The notes under the pieces were generated by a model. The model was not told the DNA's origin, did not search any database, and saw nothing but the letters and a program-made list of their open reading frames with translations. 10,875 bases of DNA from positions 1-10,875 of the forward strand of contig JACQEC010000187.1 in assembly GCA_016200765.1 (NCBI GenBank), read 5' to 3'. This document shows, in pieces, positions 7,107-10,875 of the stretch (within the stretch, counting starts at the first letter, position 1; the number at the start of each line of letters is the position of its first letter). This stretch comes from Chloroflexota bacterium (GTDB lineage: Bacteria; Chloroflexota; Anaerolineae; JACRMK01). The position numbers and the translations under genes were made by a program.

Positions 7107-7493
7107 CTATTGCACGATGACTTTCCCAACCATGCCCAACTCCTTATGCCCGGGGATATCACATACAAGGGTATAAGTGCCGGGCGCGGCGGGCGCGGCA
7201 AATTCGAGGCTTTTGGTCTCTCCGTTCTTGACGGTCAGCGTTTGCGACAGTTCTTTGCCGCTGGCATCCTTCAATAACCAGGTGTGGTCTATCGCGCCCT
7301 TGTTCGTCATCGTCAATTTGATTTTCTGCCCCGCCTTCAAGGTCAGGTCTGCCGGCTCGAACTTGAAATCGGTAGCGGTCACTTTGAATTCGGTCGGATT
7401 GCTAGCAGTTGCCGCCGGAGCGCCGCACGCGGTTAACAGCCAGATGATGACTATCAGTCCTGTGAACGAGATTACAACAGTCTTCCCCTTCAT
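7107..7493 (-). CDS. Auracyanin-like cupredoxin lipoprotein
   Basis: This is a 128-aa exported blue-copper protein, probably a membrane-anchored electron carrier on the outer face. A short basic start and hydrophobic segment end in the lipobox LLTAC, so C23 would carry the lipid. The cupredoxin domain spans about 35-128 and shows the type 1 copper set H70 (DHTW), C111, H116 and M121 in CDIPGHKELGM. The C-x4-H-x4-M spacing is that of auracyanin and rusticyanin, not plastocyanin. The ATG at 7493 is chosen over a TTG two codons upstream (7499), because AGGAGG at 7503-7508 sits nine bases from the ATG and only three from the TTG. It lies 60 bp downstream of the YtkA-domain gene and probably shares its transcript. 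Confidence 0.9.
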   Translation of the reverse strand: MKGKTVVISFTGLIVIIWLLTACGAPAATASNPTEFKVTATDFKFEPADLTLKAGQKIKLTMTNKGAIDHTWLLKDASGKELSQTLTVKNGETKSLEFAAPAAPGTYTLVCDIPGHKELGMVGKVIVQ

Positions 7494-7502
7494 CTTCAAT
7501 TC

Positions 7503-7508
7503 CCTCCT
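7503..7508 (-). promoter_or_regulatory. Ribosome binding site that fixes the cupredoxin start
   Basis: Read on the minus strand this is AGGAGG, within AAGAGGAGGGAA. The distance to the ATG at 7493 is nine bases, and to the alternative TTG at 7499 only three, so the ATG is favoured. Confidence 0.75.
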
Positions 7509-7553
7509 CTTGGTAGTAAGAATACGTTATCCGTTAAGCCGGTGTGTCCACGC

Positions 7554-8534
7554 CTATTCAAACAGGTCAAAGTAAAGTTGCAGGGTTGTCTGCTTGCCGG
7601 CGGTGTTGATCACGATGTTCACCTGATATTCGCCCGGCATCGCAAACTGCACCGGCAACAGGTAATGGCCGCCGCTTGAGCGCAGGGCGATCGTCTTGGA
7701 CTGCCCGTGATCCATGTAGCGCATCTGCGTGACGGCCTGCACGTCCGCATCGTCTATCGGGTTGGCCGTCGTGGTGTGATACAATTGTACGTCAATCTCG
7801 CGTTGTCCCCGTTGCCCGGCTGACCGGTTGACCGTGACGCTGGCGAGCACGTCGCCTGTGAGCGCGATCTCTGCGCCCGGCTGGAACGGCTGGGTGATGC
7901 CGCCGAGCGCCCACTGCAAGTTATCATTCCCACCCACAGCCTGCTCAGTGGGCGAAGCAACGCCGGCCAGGCCCTCGCCCAACCATGGGAACAGAGGCTC
8001 CGCCGCGCTGGCGGCTCCATACGCGAACAGGCCGAGCATCAGCGCCGCGCCCAGTATCGCCATTGCGGAGCGCCGGGCTCTGGTCCCGCGCGCGGCGGCG
8101 GTACTCATCAGGGCGATCAGCGCGGCGACCCCCAAGCCTTCACAGGCTTTGGTCGCGATGCCGTAGAGGTCAATTTCTTCAATATCGTGCGTGAAGGGCG
8201 CAGGCCACAGGCGTGTCACCCCGTAGAGCGTGATCAGACTGCCCGCCAGCAAGACGCCCACGCGCATCAATCGAACGGAGGGTCTGCGCCAGAAGGCGAT
8301 GCCCCACAGCACCTGCGCCGCGCCCGACAGAAGATGAAACCACCCGTGCGCGGGCGCATGAGCGCCGTGCAGAGGGGCAATCAGCAAATGGATGGCCCCG
8401 GCGGCGATAATGAAGGCCGCCGCGCTCCCCACCAGCCCCTGCGCCTTCGCCTGCGCGCCGGCTGGCACGCCATCTGGCACGCGCGGGGATAGGCCCCGCT
8501 GGTTGAACTCCATGTTGAAGAATTGCACTGTCAC
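7554..8534 (-). CDS. Multi-pass membrane protein with C-terminal YtkA-like domain
   Basis: This is a 326-aa predicted inner-membrane protein. About five hydrophobic segments lie near residues 35-53, 66-83, 90-108, 125-146 and 156-178. They are followed by an extracytoplasmic beta-rich region of about 150 aa. Residues 262-312 resemble the YtkA-like domain, with the MRYMDHGQ and GGHYLLPVQFAMPGEY pattern; this domain occurs in proteins linked to copper handling and cytochrome oxidase assembly. The first transmembrane region is His-rich (H49, H56, H59, H63, H67), and LYGVTR and EEIDLYG follow, a pattern I recall from unnamed membrane proteins of Chloroflexota and Actinomycetota. GTG at 8534 is chosen because a strong GGGAGGGGGAG precedes it; the internal ATG at 8513 has no ribosome site. 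It starts 20 bp after the CcdA-like gene. Function unknown; a metal-related membrane role is inferred. Confidence 0.8.
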   Translation of the reverse strand: MTVQFFNMEFNQRGLSPRVPDGVPAGAQAKAQGLVGSAAAFIIAAGAIHLLIAPLHGAHAPAHGWFHLLSGAAQVLWGIAFWRRPSVRLMRVGVLLAGSLITLYGVTRLWPAPFTHDIEEIDLYGIATKACEGLGVAALIALMSTAAARGTRARRSAMAILGAALMLGLFAYGAASAAEPLFPWLGEGLAGVASPTEQAVGGNDNLQWALGGITQPFQPGAEIALTGDVLASVTVNRSAGQRGQREIDVQLYHTTTANPIDDADVQAVTQMRYMDHGQSKTIALRSSGGHYLLPVQFAMPGEYQVNIVINTAGKQTTLQLYFDLFE

Positions 8535-8537
8535 GAT

Positions 8538-8548
8538 CTCCCCCTCCC
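8538..8548 (-). promoter_or_regulatory. Ribosome binding site supporting a GTG start
   Basis: On the minus strand this reads GGGAGGGGGAG. Its GGGAGG core is eight bases before the GTG at 8534, while the internal ATG at 8513 is preceded only by CAATTCTTCAAC. It decides the start of the membrane/YtkA-like gene. Confidence 0.7.
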
Positions 8549-8554
8549 ATCTCG

Positions 8555-9895
8555 TCAACTTAACGGCAGGTGCTGGTACAACCATCCGCTCACGACGTGA
8601 AAGTTGCCGGTTGCCATCGTGAGGCCGAAGAACAACATCACCCCGGCCGATACCAGACCGATGACCGGCGCGATGCGCTGTAACTTGACCGCCAGCGGCA
8701 TGATCCATGAGAGACTGAGCGCGGCCAGCAGGAACGGGAGCGCCAGGCCGAGCGAAAAGAGGAACATCGCTAGGCCGCCGAGCCAGGCCGAGCCTAGCAA
8801 GCCGGTGTACACGAGCAGGGTCGCCAGAATCGCGCCGCCAAAGCAGGCGAGACAGCCCGTCGCAATCGCAAAGCCGCTGACGAACGTCTCGACGAATGGC
8901 AATCGCTGACTCTGCCGCACGGCCGCAGGCAACGGCAAACGGCACACCAGCGGCGCGCGCGCGCGATAAGCCACGACACCCGCCATCACAATCATCAGCA
9001 CCCCGGCGGCCATAGCCATCGGCCCCGTCGGCGTGAGCAGTCCGCTCGCCGCGAGCGCCTGCCCCATGCCGCCCATCAGCGCGCCGCCCGCCGTATAGGG
9101 AATCGTGAAGCCGAGGACGAAGAGCACCGCGGTGACGAGCACGCGGCGCCGCTCAACCGTCGTGCGCGTTGCATCCATGCTCACGCCCGCGAGCGTCGGC
9201 AGGTAGAACGCGGTCAGTTGTAACAAACAGGGCGAAATGGCCGCGAGCAGTCCCGCGCCGAGCGAGAGCAGGAGGCCCAGGCTCAAGCCGCGCGGCTGTT
9301 CCACACTCTGCGGATAGTCAATCGGCGTGTTCCAGGCGAGCGTGTCGCGCACGCCCGGCTTTGTTTCGGGCAACAGTAACTCGAAGTTGTGGTTGCCGTT
9401 CAGCGCTCCGGCCGCGACATTTCCATAGATGAGCACGGTCGTGCGATGGTGCACGGCATCGGCCAACACCCGCGCCTCGCTCGGCACGTAGACGCCACTG
9501 CCGTCCACGCGCAGGATGGGCGCGAAGTGATGCGGCAGATCGCCGTAGTGCACCGTCTCATTGGCGACGAACACCAGAGAGCGGTTTGCGCCGTAAGCCG
9601 CGGCATCGCTCGCGCGATTGGTCAGGCGGAAAAACTCTGGCGTGGTCAAGATCACGTCCACCGCCGTGCCGTCGCTGGCGAAACCCGAGCGCGTCAGGCT
9701 CTTGGTCAGTTCGGCGGCCTGCGTGGTGCGCAGGCTCGCCGTCGTCGCCTGCGCTTCGCGGCCGCCGGTCTTGACGACGGCCAGCCAGCCCAGCGCGACC
9801 ACCGCGCCGATGGCAATCAGCGCGATGAACCACCCCCAGCGCAACAGCGGACGGGTCGCGAAGGCGTTCAGCGACAGACGATTGGGTTGCAACAT
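8555..9895 (-). CDS. CcdA-like thiol-redox membrane protein with an extra N-terminal extracytoplasmic domain
   Basis: This 446-aa protein begins with one transmembrane anchor (about 20-41). Then comes an extracytoplasmic domain (about 45-200) containing several histidines, including H116, H122, H123, H149 and H150. From 203 to the end lies a six-helix region of the CcdA/DsbD type. The signature AISPCLLQL (219-227) has one redox-type cysteine, C223, and ATGCLACFGG (345-354) has C348 and C351. CcdA proteins carry electrons across the membrane to reduce disulfides for cytochrome c maturation or copper-site assembly. Usual CcdA is about 230 aa, so the front half is an addition; I do not recognise that domain. 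The ATG at 9895 has GGGAGGG (9901-9907) upstream. A longer in-frame reading would translate the palindrome at 9921-9953 and is rejected. It lies between the propeller-cupredoxin and YtkA-like genes. Confidence 0.85.
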   Translation of the reverse strand: MLQPNRLSLNAFATRPLLRWGWFIALIAIGAVVALGWLAVVKTGGREAQATTASLRTTQAAELTKSLTRSGFASDGTAVDVILTTPEFFRLTNRASDAAAYGANRSLVFVANETVHYGDLPHHFAPILRVDGSGVYVPSEARVLADAVHHRTTVLIYGNVAAGALNGNHNFELLLPETKPGVRDTLAWNTPIDYPQSVEQPRGLSLGLLLSLGAGLLAAISPCLLQLTAFYLPTLAGVSMDATRTTVERRRVLVTAVLFVLGFTIPYTAGGALMGGMGQALAASGLLTPTGPMAMAAGVLMIVMAGVVAYRARAPLVCRLPLPAAVRQSQRLPFVETFVSGFAIATGCLACFGGAILATLLVYTGLLGSAWLGGLAMFLFSLGLALPFLLAALSLSWIMPLAVKLQRIAPVIGLVSAGVMLFFGLTMATGNFHVVSGWLYQHLPLS

Positions 9896-9900
9896 GGTAT

Positions 9901-9907
9901 CCCTCCC
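9901..9907 (-). promoter_or_regulatory. Ribosome binding site fixing the CcdA-like start
   Basis: On the minus strand GGGAGGG lies five bases before the ATG at 9895. This supports that start over in-frame codons further upstream, which would translate the intergenic palindrome. Confidence 0.75.
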
Positions 9908-9920
9908 ACTAGACTTGGAT

Positions 9921-9953
9921 AGACCTGACAGGTCTCCGAGACCTGTCAGGTCT
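9921..9953. repeat. Intergenic double palindrome of four heptamers
   Basis: Arms AGACCTGACAGGTCT (9921-9935) and AGACCTGTCAGGTCT (9939-9953) are perfect reverse complements around CCG. Each arm is itself a palindrome around one central base, so the heptamer AGACCTG/CAGGTCT occurs four times. It sits in the 68-bp gap between the propeller-cupredoxin gene and the CcdA-like gene. No T-rich tract follows on either strand, so a classical rho-independent terminator is unlikely. I recall this motif as widespread in some bacterial genomes. A role in transcript stability or as a protein-binding site is possible but unproven. Confidence 0.85.
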
Positions 9954-9963
9954 GACAACAGGC

Positions 9964-10875
9964 TTACTTCACATCCACTGTGAACGCCATCTGCGGATGG
10001 TACGCGCACACGACCTTGAACGTGATTGGAGCGCTGGGCGCGGTCCACTCGTAACTGGCGGTCTTGCCCGCGGGAAGGTCGGGGCTAAGGAAATTCAAGC
10101 CCTCGCCGATGCCGACCAGGTTGTGCTTCTCGTCGTCGCCGTTCGCGAAGTTGAAGCGCACCTTCTCGCCCGGCTTCAGTTCAACTTTGGCGATGTCCCA
10201 CGCGATCTGGCTCGACTTGATGTTGATGACGCGCGCATCGCCGGTCGGGTTGCTCGGCGGCGCCGGTTTTGCCTCTGGCGGCTTCACGCTGATGGTCAGC
10301 GTTGGGTTAGCCGCCTTGTTCGTCGTCGCCTTCAGCTCGCCCGACGCCGGCGCGGTCCAGCGCACTTCCTGGCTGTCGCCCGGGTTCAGCGAGATTTCCT
10401 TGATGCCCATGTCGTCGCTCTTGAAGGTGATCTTGCCGGCGCTCGTGCCCGCCACATGCTTGATGGTGATGCGCACGGCCTGCCCCGCGACCACATTCAT
10501 GCTTTTCTGCAGGAAGCCGTTGCCGTTCAGCGCAATTTGCAGGGACGGCTCGGAGATGTACTTCTTCTGCGCGGCGAGCGCGCTGCCATGCATGTAGATG
10601 GCGTGCTCGGCGTTCGAGGTATACCAAACCTCTTTGCCGTCGGGACTGAGCAGCGCGTGGTCGGTCGTCTCTCCGATGTTGACCACGTCGGCTACGCCCA
10701 TCGTCTGCAAGTCAATGATGGTGCTGGTGTGCCCGTGCTGGTTGTAGCCCGGCCCTTCACCTTTGTCGGCGGTGTAGACGCGCGTCTGGTCGTACGAAAG
10801 ACGCGCGCCCCAGGGGCCCGGGCCCGTCTGCACTTCGCCGTCAATCTTCATCGTTTCGAGATTGACCTTGTAGAC
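9964..10875 (-). CDS. Beta-propeller protein with two C-terminal cupredoxin-like domains (partial)
   Basis: The gene runs off the right edge of the window. The frame is open to 10875, and the eight codons before the first internal ATG continue the propeller pattern, so the visible 303 residues are the C-terminal part. Visible residues 1-95 contain YVTN/WD-like beta-propeller blades, with GARLSYDQTRVYTAD, ALLSPDGKEVWYTSN and AIYM. A first cupredoxin-like domain (about 108-198) has the strand pattern but no Cys-His-Met copper set. After a proline-rich linker (about 199-211) a second cupredoxin domain (about 214-303) has H251 (KHNLVG) and CAYHPQM with C290, H293 and M296. This C-x2-H-x2-M spacing is that of amicyanin, a type 1 copper site. 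Propeller plus cupredoxin recalls nitrous oxide reductase, but the CuA ligand pattern is absent. It is probably secreted; the signal region is not in view. It is the first visible gene of the minus-strand set. Confidence 0.85.
   Translation of the reverse strand, partial: VYKVNLETMKIDGEVQTGPGPWGARLSYDQTRVYTADKGEGPGYNQHGHTSTIIDLQTMGVADVVNIGETTDHALLSPDGKEVWYTSNAEHAIYMHGSALAAQKKYISEPSLQIALNGNGFLQKSMNVVAGQAVRITIKHVAGTSAGKITFKSDDMGIKEISLNPGDSQEVRWTAPASGELKATTNKAANPTLTISVKPPEAKPAPPSNPTGDARVINIKSSQIAWDIAKVELKPGEKVRFNFANGDDEKHNLVGIGEGLNFLSPDLPAGKTASYEWTAPSAPITFKVVCAYHPQMAFTVDVK

Noticed and set aside
7509..7553. Dedicated promoter for the cupredoxin gene in the 60-bp gap
   Set aside because: TATTCT resembles a -10 box, but the only -35-like hexamer (TGGACA) is 20 bp away, too far to support a call.
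8535..8945. Longer N-terminus for the membrane/YtkA-like protein
   Set aside because: It would run deep into the CcdA-like gene in another frame, with no ribosome site or recognisable sequence.
9921..9953. Rho-independent terminator
   Set aside because: The hairpin is strong, but no T-rich run follows on either strand.
9896..10048. Longer N-terminus for the CcdA-like protein
   Set aside because: It would translate the intergenic palindrome and the end of the upstream gene; the ATG at 9895 has a strong ribosome site followed by a membrane anchor.
10214..10280. CuA-type binuclear copper site in the propeller protein
   Set aside because: CuA needs two cysteines in C-x3-C; the visible part has only one cysteine, in CAYHPQM (about 9982-10008), which fits type 1 copper.

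Overview
The window is high-GC bacterial DNA that most resembles an uncultured member of the Chloroflexota. Three things point there. A single gene encodes a transaldolase fused to glucose-6-phosphate isomerase, an arrangement known from that phylum. A small blue-copper lipoprotein has the ligand spacing of auracyanin. The window is also sprinkled with short palindromic repeats of a kind I recall as common in such genomes. The assignment is an inference; there is no rRNA or other marker in the window.

Left part (1-472): a tandem array of four 88-bp units, each containing a 17-bp inverted repeat, followed by a short leader. No real gene is visible here; the open frames over the array are repeat artefacts.

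Plus-strand block (473-6827): tal-pgi fusion, gnd, zwf and pgl. Together these encode glucose-6-phosphate oxidation (Zwf), lactone hydrolysis (Pgl), oxidative decarboxylation to ribulose 5-phosphate (Gnd), and, in one polypeptide, return of carbon through transaldolase to fructose 6-phosphate and its isomerisation to glucose 6-phosphate. gnd, zwf and pgl are packed with a 3-bp gap and an ATGA overlap. tal-pgi is separated from gnd by 245 bp that hold a nested inverted-repeat element. The tal-pgi gene itself carries three palindromic repeats read through in frame: one at the Tal/Pgi junction and two in the C-terminal part of the Pgi domain.

Minus-strand block (6824-10875, read right to left): a truncated gene for a beta-propeller protein with two C-terminal cupredoxin-like domains, a CcdA-like membrane protein with an added His-containing extracytoplasmic domain, a multi-pass membrane protein ending in a YtkA-like domain, an auracyanin-like cupredoxin lipoprotein, and a 75-aa protein with one CxxCxxCxxxC iron-sulfur motif. 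Its last gene meets pgl tail to tail with a 4-bp overlap. The set looks like an extracytoplasmic copper, thiol and electron-transfer module. Its exact job cannot be read from the sequence and is the least explained part of the window.

Three recurring themes are worth following: a modular palindromic repeat family in which the same end motif carries different cores; tolerance of these repeats inside an essential-looking enzyme; and a copper-centred gene set with uncommon domain combinations.
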